A stretch of 64,000 nt of DNA. Source: Nephrocerus scutellatus (lineage: Eukaryota; Arthropoda; Insecta; Diptera; Pipunculidae). Shown here in pieces: positions 42,661 to 53,139 of this stretch. The stretch lies in the NCBI GenBank assembly GCA_947095585.1, contig OX352762.1, positions 113,924,930 to 113,988,929 of the forward strand. Reading direction: 5' to 3'. The notes under the pieces are model-generated. The model was not told the DNA's origin. It saw only the letters and a list, made by a program, of their open reading frames with translations, and did not search any database. Every line of letters begins with the position of its first letter. Within the stretch, counting starts at the first letter, position 1. A program made the translations under genes and the position numbers.

Positions 42661-43204
42661 ACACATAGACTATGTGGGAGTAAGATGCGACTATAAGACT
42701 TGTTTCTATGGGTCTGGAATATTTGCAACTCAATTATTTCTCAAGCGATTTGTATGCAATTTAATCGTAATATCGGCCACTAGGTAAGGGAAGTTTAACT
42801 TCAAACGCGTAAAGGTTACAGGCTCATCTTATTTTTATTTCTACTTTTAAAATTTTCGGCAATTAGGAAATATAAATCATAAAACTACATCTATATCTAT
42901 TTGGGTGGCACATGAGTACAAAAGAGATCATTGTTACAATCTATTTATTTACCAAGATTATGACATCTCGGTCTTGGTCTTGCAGAATATTTTGTGCAGT
43001 CTTAGCAATAGTTGGGAATCAGACGCGGTGGATAGAGGACGTTTGTATAATTTCAGTGTTTAATAAGTTATAGAGTTTGTTGTCGCCTGAGAGGCGAGGA
43101 TTAGTGTTCAAGGTAAGTTTTTTCCAAGTCTTTAGTTTTACTTTTTTGTAGTATTTCTGTTATTTGTATGGAATTAAATTAAGAAAATTGATTTTTTTTT
43201 AAAG
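42661..43204. other. Region upstream of piggyBac copy 2
   Basis: Mostly unassigned. gtcgcctgagaggcgaggat at 43082-43101 resembles the palindrome gcctcccaggcgag at the far end of the same piggyBac and likely belongs to its 5' end. A TTAA plus CCCTAG terminus was not found here, so the 5' end is altered or lost. Confidence 0.35.
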
Positions 43205-44870
43205 ATGGATTCCAATGAAGAGCAAATAAGCCAGTGGTTACAAGAACTGTCCGACGATGAGAATGAAAAGCAGGATAGTTTGGAAATCCAAGATTTCAAT
43301 TCCGATGATACTTTGGCTTATATAGCTGTATATAGATGTGATGAAAGTGATGCTAACACGCCATCAACTTCAACTTTTAATATATGCATCAGATGCAGAA
43401 TGTGAACACCTCATCATTTCGTCATCGACACACATTACTGAGGTAAGAACAACTATATTTGTTCATCGCAACCAGCTTCATCTCGGCAAAGTTCAAGCAG
43501 GACGGCTGCAATGAATATTATTCACGTTATGCCAGGACCGAAACAATGCGGCAAGAATGTTATAAAACCATTGGAGTGTTTTGAAAATTTTTTTACGCTA
43601 GATATGATCAGCGAAATACTCCTTCGTACTAATGAAGATATTGAGGTCAAATCAGGAAACTATAAAGTACATACCTCCACTGTGTCCACTTCTAGAAAAG
43701 AAGAACTTCAAGCACTACTTGGCCTATTAATTTAACCCGGTGCGATAAAAAATAATCATCTGGCAAGTAAGGAACTTTTTGATTCTTCACTTTGCGGATC
43801 TAAATATATTGCTACAATGAGTCATGGACACTTTGATTTTCTCATACGATGTCTTTGTTTTGATGATCGTTGCAGCCGAGAGGACAAAAATGGAGGACAG
43901 ATTTGCTCCAATCCGAAGTATATGGGAAACATTTATCCAACAATGGCGTGATCTATACAATCCAGGTTACTATGTCGCGTTAGATGGCAAGGGCTTACAT
44001 TTAGAGGGCGATGTCCTTTCACAAACCTGCAAGATATGAAATAAAGATCGTCCTAGGATGTGATCCTCAAGAAAGCTGTCGAGTTGGCCATCCTAGCAAG
44101 ACATGGAAAAGAACAATAAAAGAGGAAGCAAGATCACAGGGGAACGAGTGGCGTCTCTTGAAACCTTAGGCGTTAAATCGAGTTTGTTTTCGGGCGTTTG
44201 TAGAAGCCCTATGCTCCCCCGCGGAGTTATGGAAAGAAAGAAGGATGTGATGTTAACACTAAATATATGTTTGATGCTTGCCCATATTTAGGAAAAATGA
44301 AGGACAAGTCTGCTACTGGCATTCCAATCGGCAGCTACTAATGTAAGCTGCTTACAAGAACAATACATGGGAGCAACCGGAATCTTACAACAGATAATTG
44401 GTTTATATCAGTGCCTTTAGCTGAACAGTTACTTGCCGATCCATTCAAGTTAACCCTTCTTGGAACAATCAGGAGAAACAAAAAAGAAATCCCTGAAGAG
44501 TTCAAACACACTACATCACGGTTTGGTTGGAACGTATATGTTTGGCTTTCATGATAGGCTTACCCTTGCCAGCTTCAAACCTAAAGCTAAAAAAACCGTT
44601 CTTCTTCTTTCGACTATGCACGATGAACCAGCTATTGATTCAGTATCAAAAAAACCTTCTATAATCTAGTTGTACAATTCAACAAAAGGTGCTGTCGACA
44701 CATATGACCAAATTTGTGGTCACTTAAGTTGTAGTCGTAAACAAGGCGTTGGCCGCAGTTTGTATTTTACGGGATGTTGAATATGGTGGTTTTGAATAGC
44801 TATATAAAAGATAAAAATAACTTTTAAGTAGCCTCCCAGGCGAGAAAAAAAAGAGATTAGTATTCTAGGG
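43205..44870 (+). pseudogene. piggyBac transposase, near full length but broken (copy 2)
   Basis: The coding region starts at a true ATG with an acidic leader MDSNEEQISQWLQELSDDEN and SLEIQDFNSDDTL, typical of piggyBac. KPLECFENFFTLDMISEIL and SRKEELQALLGLLI follow. FDFLIRCLCFDDRCSREDKN lies near 43840-43900. Then comes the first catalytic region GYYVALDGKGLHLEG and FHKPARYEIKIVLGCD near 43960-44064. A 177-bp LINE fragment interrupts here. The frame resumes YMFDACPYLGKMKD, the second block NLTTDNWFISVPLAEQLLAD near 44390-44440, TIRRNKKEIPEEFK, VYVWLS, and the third block KGAVDTYDQICGHLSCSRK near 44685-44740 in another frame. Multiple stops and frameshifts. It ends attctaggg|TTAA at 44871-44874, the piggyBac 3' end. 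It is clearly a different subfamily from copy 1. Confidence 0.85.
44065..44241 (+). mobile_element. 177-bp LINE 3' fragment nested in piggyBac
   Basis: It is flanked by aggatgtgat at 44055-44064 and 44242-44251, a 10-bp duplication. The coding part reads GHPSKTWKRTIKEEARSQG, then a frameshifted NR/FRAFVEALC-like end: the extreme C-terminus of RTE-type LINEs. The tail is gaaagaaag. This is a dead-on-arrival 5'-truncated insertion, younger than the piggyBac. Confidence 0.8.
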
Positions 44871-44874
44871 TTAA

Positions 44875-46574
44875 CTACCTTTCACACTACCTAGAGAACT
44901 GAAATTTTGTGAGTCCAAAGTCCTAAATGTGACGAGTGTCGTGTTTCGCCTGTGACTCGTATGATGGGTGGAAATGTCGCCATTTTCATATTTTTAAGGT
45001 CCTATTTAACTACCTTTCACATGACCTAGAGGGCTGAAATTTTGTGATCAGCTCAATGGCTAGGTCTATTGCGTGGGAAAAAGCGAAATACTTTGAATTA
45101 GGCTCTACCTCAAAAACAGATAATTTGGCGGTTCAATGTAATAGGACTGTGTGGCGTATGTCGATCTATACATAAAATATTGTACCCGAAAAACTAATTT
45201 TTTTTACATTTACTTGCTTGGATGCTTTATTTGAATTCAAATGCGAATTCGCGTTTCACTAGCTTCATTAAAGGATCAATGTCGGATCATTTTATTGTTT
45301 AGTTTTCTGATATCTATTACTGCTGTATTGTAGAGGAATCTTGATTGATAGAGAGTTGACTTCTCATTAACCTGTTTTTATACATCGCAATAAACGAGAG
45401 TTCTCGAACGTCTGTACCTGATTTATTTCGACCCACTGTACTCTCGGACGGTCACTGTTGTTGTCCATCGGATTTTCCGTCAGACATATTGTGTTTGTGT
45501 CTGGAAAACTCCCATTAAAAGTGAATTTAATACACTATGGAACTAGGTGTAAAAGAGCACTCTATATAAGTATATGTAGCATTTGCTATGAGCAAAATTG
45601 GCGAGCATAGTTCGCTTAAGCAATCATTATCCATCAGTAGCACAAAGAACCGAATCGAACCGAACCGAAACGACCCAAGACGTTGAAGGTTCTGTCATCA
45701 TCCGATCCAAGCAGAACAAAACCAAACTCCAAATGCCGTGGAGAACCGCATGACCGCGGTGCTGGCCAACACAAGAAGCGATTATGGCCACAATGAATGT
45801 TCTTCTCGCATGGTCGCATGTTCTTGTTGCTTAGGTTTTTTTGTTTTTGTTTTTCTATTATGATATTTATTGTATTTTGTTGCATTTCCCGAACTAGAGA
45901 CGTCGTTCGTTTGGTTGGAAAATTTTGAAAATCTCATTAGATGCGGTTTTCCCGTCCAACACGATGCAGCACATAAAAATAACCTATCACCAGGATCTGT
46001 GCAGTTAATAAGCACAAAACACGCAAATGGCCAATAAAATGCTTTCAATAATCGACGAGTTTCTATGAAAGCGTTTCGGACAAAACGCTCATCTTTGGTA
46101 TGCGACCCGCTTAACCACCAACGCGACGTTAGCGAATGTTTTTTTGTTATATTCCTAGCAAATAAAGTTTATCAAAAAATAAGATCTAAATTATGACTCC
46201 TGCTGTGGCAACTTCAAAGAAACTGGCTGCTGTTGATCGTTTTTTCTTCTTCTTTAATTTTATAGAAAATCTCTTGGGTCTTGAAGATCACGTTCCTTGA
46301 TCGTTTTAAGTCTGAAATGTGATGCGAAGATCAGTAGCGCGGAGATTGAAAATTTATTTCTAAATAAAACGCGAAGTACCTAGCTCTGAGTGATGGCAAT
46401 AATGGTAGTGGTTTTTTTTAATTTAGTTATTGTTGTCAGTTATTTTTCTAGTTTTATGGTATTGATGACAATTTGTATTGCTGGAGATTGGTTTATGTTA
46501 GTCATTATTTGTAAATATTGCAAATGGCTGGATAGCTGCGATACTCACGTTAAAAACTGGCCCCCATTTTTTTT
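44875..46574. other. Unassigned sequence right of piggyBac copy 2
   Basis: 44880-45060 contains two similar phrases, aactacctttcacactacctagagaactgaaattttgtg and a close copy at 45007. These resemble a short tandem repeat of about 130 bp. Beyond this nothing was recognised; the open frame at 46390-46608 is hydrophobic but T-rich and probably chance. Confidence 0.3.
44881..45045. repeat. Diverged tandem pair of about 130 bp
   Basis: aactacctttcac, then acctagag and ctgaaattttgtg, occur starting at about 44874 and again at about 45008. The second copy is less complete. Confidence 0.5.
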
Positions 46575-46935
46575 TTGTCTTTCGTGGAATCTTGCGATAA
46601 ATTTATAGTCCACATTCCAAAACCCGATTTTATGTAGATCTCATCATTACAGATTTTTCCGAGTCGTCCTTCCTCACAAACGGAGCCAATGAGTCTTTTA
46701 TCTGGAATGCGAATAAGAGATCAGATTTTTTGCTAAGCACCCAAGTCTCGGATCCATATGTAGGTAAACACTGAAGAAACACCAGCAGCTTGGATGTTAT
46801 GATTAAATTCCTGGATTTTAAGAGTCTTGGCAGACTAAAGTAGGCTTTGTTGGCTTCAAGCAACCGCGCGCGAATTTCTGGTCCCCATGTTGTTATCAGA
46901 TGATACAATTATCCCGAGATAGTTAAAGGATTTAA
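46575..46935 (-). pseudogene. RTE-like LINE C-terminus joined to family F repeat (copy E)
   Basis: The minus strand from 46908 reads TTWGPEIRARLLEANKAYFS, LPRLLKSRNLIITSKLLVFL, and YGSETWVLSKKSDLLFAFQI, the C-terminal half of the family's RT. At about 46640 it runs into cgcaagattccacgaaagac, the family F terminal motif (46575-46640). Order and orientation repeat the A and C arrangements. Confidence 0.72.
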
Positions 46936-47194
46936 ACCTCCAACTACATAGCGGGATAATTTGAGTCTACACAAATGTTTAGAAATGAAAACATATAAAT
47001 TATTGCGTTTCTATTTATATGATCTCACATTTTCCATAAACTGCAATTTACCTCAAAAATATTGCATTGGACTTGGATTCAAATCATCTTCCAACTGAAA
47101 AATACGAAATGGTCAGAGGAAAAAGCTCTTCTCCGGCTGTGATTTGAATTTTTTTTTTGTAATGTAACACTAATCAAGCAAAACACTTATATAT

Positions 47195-47480
47195 AATACT
47201 AGCTGTTCCCGGGCGTTTCGCTACCCGTATTCATTAACCCCCGGGATGCGGGGTGTACTATAACCTATAATCATCCCCCACCTGGCAATAACTTACATTG
47301 AAAATTTTATAAAAATTAGTTTGTGTTTAATGTTAAAATTTTACTTTTACCCTCATCCCCCGCTCCATCTTACCAAATGGTGAATGGGGAGCACTATAGC
47401 CTATAACCATCCATCCGAAAAAAGGAATATACTTTTTCCCAAATTCGGGTGCACCCTGTATTTTAATATTCTTTTCACTA
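47195..47480. repeat. Interspersed repeat starting with tactagctgttcccggg
   Basis: tagctgttcccgggcgtttc, a gtgtactataacctataa block and a cctggcaataacttacattg block recur in altered form at 61.33-61.56 kb. A second tatagcctataaccatcc lies at 47395. No coding region. Confidence 0.55.
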
Positions 47481-47508
47481 CATATACCTCTCAAAGTTCA
47501 AAGTCAAA

Positions 47509-47720
47509 ACACGTCAAGGATCGCTTCATCAAGGCACGTTAAGGATCGCTTCGTCAAGGCACGTCAAGGATCGCTTCGTCAAGGCTCACGTCAATGATCA
47601 CTTCGTCAAGCCACGTCAAGGATAGCTTCGTCAAGGCTCACGCCAAGGATCACTTCTTCAATGCACGTCTAGGCTGGTGTCAAGGAGCACTTCGTCAAGG
47701 CTCACGTCAAGGATCACGCA
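47509..47720. repeat. Minisatellite, about 28-30-bp units
   Basis: About seven units of the form cacgtcaaggatcgcttcg plus tcaaggct, with drift (ggatcacttc, ggagcacttc). It links the repeat at 47.2 kb to the 293-bp array. Confidence 0.8.
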
Positions 47721-47799
47721 TCGTCTAGCCTACATACATGCATTAAAGATAGAGCTAAGAATAAACGTTGAATAAAGTCAAGAGTTATAAACAGAATGA

Positions 47800-48680
47800 A
47801 ATTTATTGTAACGAACTTTTTTTATTTTGAACAATGGTAACCTTCACAACTCCAAACAACTGCTTGTATTTTTAGAGTCAAGACCAGCTCAACCAAAGTA
47901 TTATAACGTAATTAATAGTGCAAAATCTTAACTTGAATGGATAATGGGAAGTATGTCAGAATAGGCTTGGAAGCAAAACTTGTAATGCTTCTACATTCCA
48001 AGTTCACCATTAGAAAACTTTATTGGTACCATAACATTGCATTGTCGCCAAGAAAACATGTTTATGTAAAATTTCAACTCAGTTGGACAAAGGGAAGTTG
48101 ATAAAAATCGAGTTGTAAGACGTGGGTCTAACAAACTTGTGAAATAAATTAATGCTTGTATCGTCCGAACTTATAATTGGAACACCTCAGTGGAATCGCA
48201 TTGTATTGTCATCAGGACGGTACATTTCTGCTAAATTTCAATTCAATTGAATGACGAAATAGACCGCAAATTTTGAAAAGCTTCTACATTCCAAGTCCAT
48301 CGTCGGAAAAGTTTATTTATACCATACCGTTCCATTGTCACGGGGACTACATGTTTGTGCAAAATTTTAACTCAATTGGACAATGGGAAGTTGATGAAAA
48401 TCGAGTTGCAAGAATTGTAGATAACAAACGTGTCCGTCATATGACCAGCTCAGCGGAACCATAACCTTGTATTGTCATTAGAAATGTAAAGCTGTGCGAG
48501 ATTTCAATTTAATTGAATGACGGTAAGTGCATCAAAATAGACTTGCAAGATTTGACAAAGACAAATACTTGAGGTTTCTACAGCACAAGTCCATCATCGG
48601 AATAGTTCATTTGAGGACTATGGGAAGTTGATGGAAATCGAGTTGCAAGACTTGCAGCTAAGAAACAGGTGAGCCCCCAA
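47800..48680. repeat. Three diverged units of about 293 bp
   Basis: gcttctacattccaagt lies at 47987 and 48280, and gtttctacagcacaagt at 48574. Each is followed by a catcgtcggaaaagttta-type block, an aactcaattggacaatggga block and gaaaatcgagttgcaaga. Units are alike at roughly three bases in four by eye. A 63-codon frame inside is a by-product. Confidence 0.7.
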
Positions 48681-50104
48681 GGGGCCCATAAAAGACCCCA
48701 AAAGACCGATATAAGTATCGATTATATAGTTTGCTGTGTGGCTGAGGTATTCGAATATTGGAGGTTGGTTAGAAGTTGGTTTGTCAGTGGGAGGGTGGTC
48801 ATTAGGCGAATATCCAGTCGGGTGGGGGTAAGTGGGATAGGGCAGCCGGGAAACGCCGGGTATTTCAGATATTTAATTAATTAAAAATGAACGGATTTGA
48901 ATTGAAATATTAAAATATACTGTCTGTAGGTAGTAATATCCTTAGGTACAGTGTACAGTGTACTGTGTACTGACCTCCTTATTAGTGCTAGATAGTAGCA
49001 GCAAAAAGTTGTTTGCTTTGTAGTGTTTTGTTGTTGTAAAGGTCTACCATGGACTTAACATTTTTTTTAGCTGATTCAAAGAACGTTAATTGCCTTATTT
49101 CCTTTACTATTTCCGAATAAACAAAAGCATGCATGCAATTTGTAGTAGTTCTGGTGCAGTGTTGTTGTTCTTGTTGTTAGTTGCCACTCTGGCAGACATT
49201 CTTCCTATAGCCTATGGCTTAAGAGATTCTTCATGCTTTCAATGTTGCAATATTGTTGCGTTCCCAAGCAATGCATTGCAATAATTCGAGTGAATCCAAT
49301 TTGATGGATTTTTCGCTGGCTAATGAAATCCATTGTCAAAGTGCAGCTCACTCATTCAAACGTCATGTTGTCGGTTGGTTGTCTGGTAGCAAAACATAGC
49401 TGGGCATGCAATGCGACAGCCAAAGTGGCCACTCCAGCAATACAGTGCCGTCGTCTCTGCAACCATCAGAGTCCACTCTACTAAGCGTATGCGTTGCATA
49501 GCATGGTGTACAAAAGTGTAACACTCGAAAAAATGTCGAATTGGATGTTGGCTTCAAGTTTGATTAAAAATCGAGCTGCCTTACTGAATGCATCACAGTG
49601 CCGCGGTACCGGTGCAGTGTATGGCGTGCCTACAAAGCTGGAGCCAAAGCAAACCACTCTCAGTATAAATATACTAATTACCACCATCGACCGACTCAAA
49701 ATTGGATTTGGCTTGCTTTTGATTGCGACTGATAGTCGTCCACATTCCACATCATCGTATCGGAGTCGCCAACGGGCAGCCGCCTCAACCGGCGCGCGGT
49801 CAACAGTCGACACTTCACATTGATAGAAGTTGGCGTCTAGCTCGTGTTTATTTGATTGCGGTTGCGAATTGAGAATTGCGATGAAAGCTGTCCGTCCAGC
49901 AAAGCGAGCCAACTAACACAGCCAGTCACTCGTTGTCAACACAGGTTTGTGTTTCCTGTGATAGCCCAGGAATTACCTTCCAGCGTCCAATCCAACTATA
50001 GCTGACCATTCATTCAACTAGCAGTGGCTCTCACACTGAAGTGCTGCGAAACGGAGTCTGTCAGTTCAATATTAATTAAGTTGAATTCGTTGTATCCAGT
50101 CAGT
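48681..50104. other. Unassigned; possible host sequence
   Basis: The left part to 48.9 kb holds T/G-rich repeat-like sequence. From 49.0 kb on the base composition is balanced and I see no mobile element. It contains the small peptide-like frame at 49129-49284. The overlapping open frames at 49.48-49.91 kb on both strands have no domain. Confidence 0.3.
49129..49284 (+). CDS. Small secreted-peptide-like frame
   Basis: From ATG at 49129 a 51-residue frame reads MHAICSSSGAVLLFLLLVAT and LADILPIAYG, then LRDSSCFQCCNIVAFPSNAL and Q. The first 30 residues look like a classical signal peptide with a hydrophobic core VLLFLLLVATLA and a plausible cleavage after AYG. The rest is short with three clustered cysteines. 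It could be a small secreted peptide, the first exon of a secreted protein, or chance. Surrounding sequence is free of recognised transposons. Confidence 0.25.
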   Translation: MHAICSSSGAVLLFLLLVATLADILPIAYGLRDSSCFQCCNIVAFPSNALQ

Positions 50105-50145
50105 CAGTCAGTCAGTCAGTCAATCAGTTAGTCAGTCACTTGTAC
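50105..50145. repeat. (CAGT)n microsatellite
   Basis: About nine tandem CAGT/CAAT/TAGT units. Confidence 0.9.
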
Positions 50146-50779
50146 AGTCCTGTCTACGCCACATGTCTGGACAGCAGATTGTCACAGCAAGCGCACACGG
50201 TGCGAGTATCTGGGTTAAATGAGTTCCCTTTAATTTGAAATTTCGCTATCGATTCTCATTTCGAAACAATTTTTTTTCTGCATTTTGTTTCTATCTCCTT
50301 TGAATGTTTTTAAAAGTGCATAGTGTGCATAAATCAGCAACCACGACGAACAACATTGTATTGAATGTATTGCTAGCATTAGAATAGGGGAGGTAAGTTG
50401 ATTGACGAGTGCTTAGGTACAGTCAGCGCCGGACCTAATGACAGAACATGTTACTCGTACTCTTATTGAACCCTTCACTTTTTTTTTACTGCACCAAAAG
50501 AAGAAGAATGGACCCAATGAATGGAAGATGAAGATCTTCATTTCGTTTGTTACTCTGTCTCTTTATCTGTACTTCTTTTCATCTGACATGTCTTTGAACC
50601 GTCCGCACTACGGTCTGTTTTTAAGCAGTTTGTTTATGTAATAAGATTTTCAATTGGGACGCCCTATTTTTCTAATAGGTTTTCTAGGCAATGTGTTAAG
50701 ATAGCTATTGTTGGTTCGACATTTCAACTCATCTATATTTGCCATTTAATCATCAAGATTTATACGCTTCAACAACGCT
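50146..50779. other. Unassigned AT-rich sequence
   Basis: No domain or repeat recognised; only short open frames. Confidence 0.3.
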
Positions 50780-51030
50780 TCCAAATTATCCAGTTTTTTA
50801 ATAAATTTTCGCGTTCTGTTAAGACAACTGTAGGTGCGCTAATCAGTCTTAGCAATGGAGCACTTTTCTGGTTCAACGGCTTCGTTAATAAGCAAATTGA
50901 AAAGTCATTTTGAAAAGTCAACATTCGAAACCATTCACTAAATATCATTTGATGCGGGTTTCGTGCTAAAAAGGTCATTAGACCATACTTCTTCTGCAAA
51001 GATGCTGGCAGCGCAGTCATATTCAATGGA
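50780..51030 (+). pseudogene. DD41D mariner fragment (second copy)
   Basis: The plus strand reads ALFWFNGFVNKQIEKSF near 50848-50910, which corresponds to HFDLGGYVNKQNCRIWG of the 52-kb copy. After a stop come CGFRAKKVIRPYFFCKDAG and SAVIFN near 50952-51030, which correspond to the VWCGFWSRGIIGPFFFENE block. Only the middle of the gene survives. No inverted repeats found. Confidence 0.65.
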
Positions 51031-51540
51031 CCATGTTGACTAACTATTTTGGGATTAATTGGAGAAGTTAAATTGGAACATATGTGTCTTCAACAAAACC
51101 TTGCCTATGCCACACAGCTGACCAAACAATCGAGTTATTGAAGTCGAAGTTCGGTGACAGTGTTTTCAGAAATGGACTGGTCTTATTCGTGTAATTAAAC
51201 GCCACGGGAATTTTTTTCTTTGTGGCCATTTCAAGTCCACTGTAAATGAGAATAAGACAGCGTCTTTTAAATACCTCAGCATATCGCCATATCGCCCGAT
51301 TACACGAAAAAACCATAAACATTTGTGTTCAGCGCACATTGACTGGTGCAGGCGTGAAGGACATTTCTTATCAAAACATAAGAGTTTAAAAGAAATGAAA
51401 TTATAGGGGCCCAAGACCAAATGTAGAACTAAGTGTCCGATATCTTCCAAAATATGACAGTTATTTTTTTCATGGAAAACGAATCAGGAAGGAACAATTA
51501 TGAACTGTTCCAGAACTATAGAATTACGTAAGGAGTTATA
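51031..51540. other. Unassigned sequence left of the mariner element
   Basis: No domain or known repeat recognised. The last two bases before the element are part of a TA-rich target. Confidence 0.3.
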
Positions 51541-51542
51541 TA

Positions 51543-51570
51543 AAGGGTCCGCCAAATAACTTTTTTTTTT
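51543..51570. repeat. Left terminal inverted repeat of mariner
   Basis: AAGGGTCCGCCA followed by aataac and a T run; preceded by the TA duplication. Confidence 0.9.
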
Positions 51571-51649
51571 TTTTTTGAAAATGCTATAAAAAAAACTACT
51601 AAATATTTTCTCAAATTTCTTTTTTTATTTGAAAGTACAATTCTTCCGG

Positions 51650-52733
51650 TTAACAATGGGAAATAATTTCATTCAAATGGCTGCCTCGGCTGGCCATGCA
51701 GTAGCCTACACGATCGGTCCAATTTTTAAGCACATTATCGATTGTGTGCAGCTGTATTTCACCAATGGCTTCACGAATATTGTCCTTTAAAGCGTCAATT
51801 GTCTCTGGCTTGTCGGCGTAACACTTATCTTTTAGGGCACCCCACAAATAATAGTCCAACGGTGTCAAATCGCAGCTCCGAGGTGGCCAAACGACATCAG
51901 CTCTGCGGCTGATAATGCGATCTTCAAAAACAGGGCGCAAAACATCGAGTGTAGCTTCGGCTGTGTGGCACGTAGCGCCGTCCTGTTGAAACCAAATGTT
52001 GCCAATATCCTCCTCTTCAATTTTTGTGAACAAAAATTCGTTCAACATGGCCCGATAACGATCGCCATTGACTGTAACGGCCACTCCTTGCTCATTTTCG
52101 AAGAAAAATGGCCCAATTATGCCTCTGGACCAAAATCCGCACCAAACAGTGACTCGTTTTGGGTGTACCGGCTTTTCAATGTATGCGTGCGGGTTTTCTG
52201 TGCCCCAAATGCGACAATTTTGCTTGTTTACATACCCGCCAAGATCAAAATGAGCTTCTTCCGAAAAGATGATTTTTTTGGCAAAATCGGCATCTTCTGT
52301 AAGTCGATCGCAGGCCCACTCAGCGAAGCGAAAACGCATTGGATGGTCAGTTGGCTTCAACTCCTGAACCAATTGGACTTTGTATGGCGTCATACCAAGG
52401 TCTTTACGCAAAATTCGTCTCAATGATGTCTCCGAAATGTTCAATTGTTGAGAACGACGGTGAATTGATGTTGATGGCGCTTCACGCACACTTTCTGCCA
52501 CAGCATCAATATTCTCAGGTGTACGCACTGTTTTGGCTTTTCACGCTTTGGTTTATCGATGAGGATGCCATTTTTTTCACTTTTTTCACAAGATAACGAA
52601 CATACGGAGCTGACGGTGCTTCTCTTCTTCCAAAATCCGTACGCAATTTTCGCACACATTCTCCAACATTACCATGATTTTCAAAGTAATGTCGCAATAT
52701 TTCCCAGCGTTGTTCAAGCGTATACACAACCAT
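51650..52733 (-). pseudogene. DD41D mariner (rosa-type) transposase with two frameshifts
   Basis: The frame starts at 52733 with MVVYTLEQRWEILRHYFENH and the helix-turn-helix region (GNVGECVRKLRTDFGRREAP). A one-base change in an A run near 52575 and another near 52527 shift the frame twice. The last part is 292 open codons (52528-51650): RTPENIDAVAESVREAPSTS, ISETSLRRILRKDLGM, the first acidic block IIFSEEAHFDLGGYVNKQN, a VTVWCGFWSRGIIGPFFFEN block, the second block WFQQDGATCHTAEATLD, and the third SCDLTPLDYYLWGALKDK. Counting from the D of QQD to the D of LDYYLW leaves 41 residues, hence DD41D. The first catalytic position, normally D in FSDEAHF-type proteins, is E here. The protein of this copy should be inactive. 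No other stops occur. Confidence 0.9.
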
Positions 52734-52820
52734 ATTCGTTCAGCGGAAGGATACAACTAATTATCTGTCAAATCAGACATGAGCTAAGTGTTACCATTCA
52801 CGAAATAAGCACTAGTTGAA

Positions 52821-52848
52821 AAAAAAAAACTTTAGATGGCGGACCCTT
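52821..52848. repeat. Right terminal inverted repeat of mariner
   Basis: ctttagatggcggaccctt, the inverted match of the left end; followed by the TA duplication. Confidence 0.9.
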
Positions 52849-53139
52849 TACATCCCACAAACCTAAGGATAAGATAGATAGCATATATCTAACATACGTC
52901 TGCACAATATATCGGATACAGTTATTTTGTTATATCTTTTTCACACGCCCATAGACGAAAGTGATTGTTTCATACACTATAACGTAGCCTCGAAAGTAGA
53001 AGTTATACACACTAGTGAGTTAACATATAAAATACTTTTGTTATTGCTGCAGTCACAGCGAACACACATGCCCAGAGTAATTTTGCATTGTGCATAACCG
53101 GTTTAGGAGAAAACCCGACAATGACAATATTCCATTACC

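Larger units (their letters stand above)
51543..52848 (-). mobile_element. DD41D mariner element, 1306 bp, both ends present
   Basis: The left end AAGGGTCCGCCAAATAAC and the inverted right end AAGGGTCCGCCATCTAAAG share 12 perfect terminal bases, then a T-rich stretch on both sides. TA lies on each side (51541-51542 and 52849-52850), the mariner target duplication. It contains one transposase gene on the minus strand. The element is complete in outline, so a recent arrival compared with its neighbours is likely. Confidence 0.92.

Noticed and set aside
46390..46608. A small membrane protein on the plus strand
   Set aside because: Its hydrophobicity comes from T-rich codons, with no context or conservation that can be seen.
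47509..47720. A CRISPR array
   Set aside because: The units are contiguous and drifting with no unique spacers, and the sequence is from an insect; it is a minisatellite.
49481..49912. A 143-codon minus-strand open frame
   Set aside because: The opposite strand is also open over the same region, there is no domain or signal, and the composition explains the lack of stops.
51965..52426. A 153-codon plus-strand open frame
   Set aside because: It is the antisense shadow of the DD41D transposase gene.
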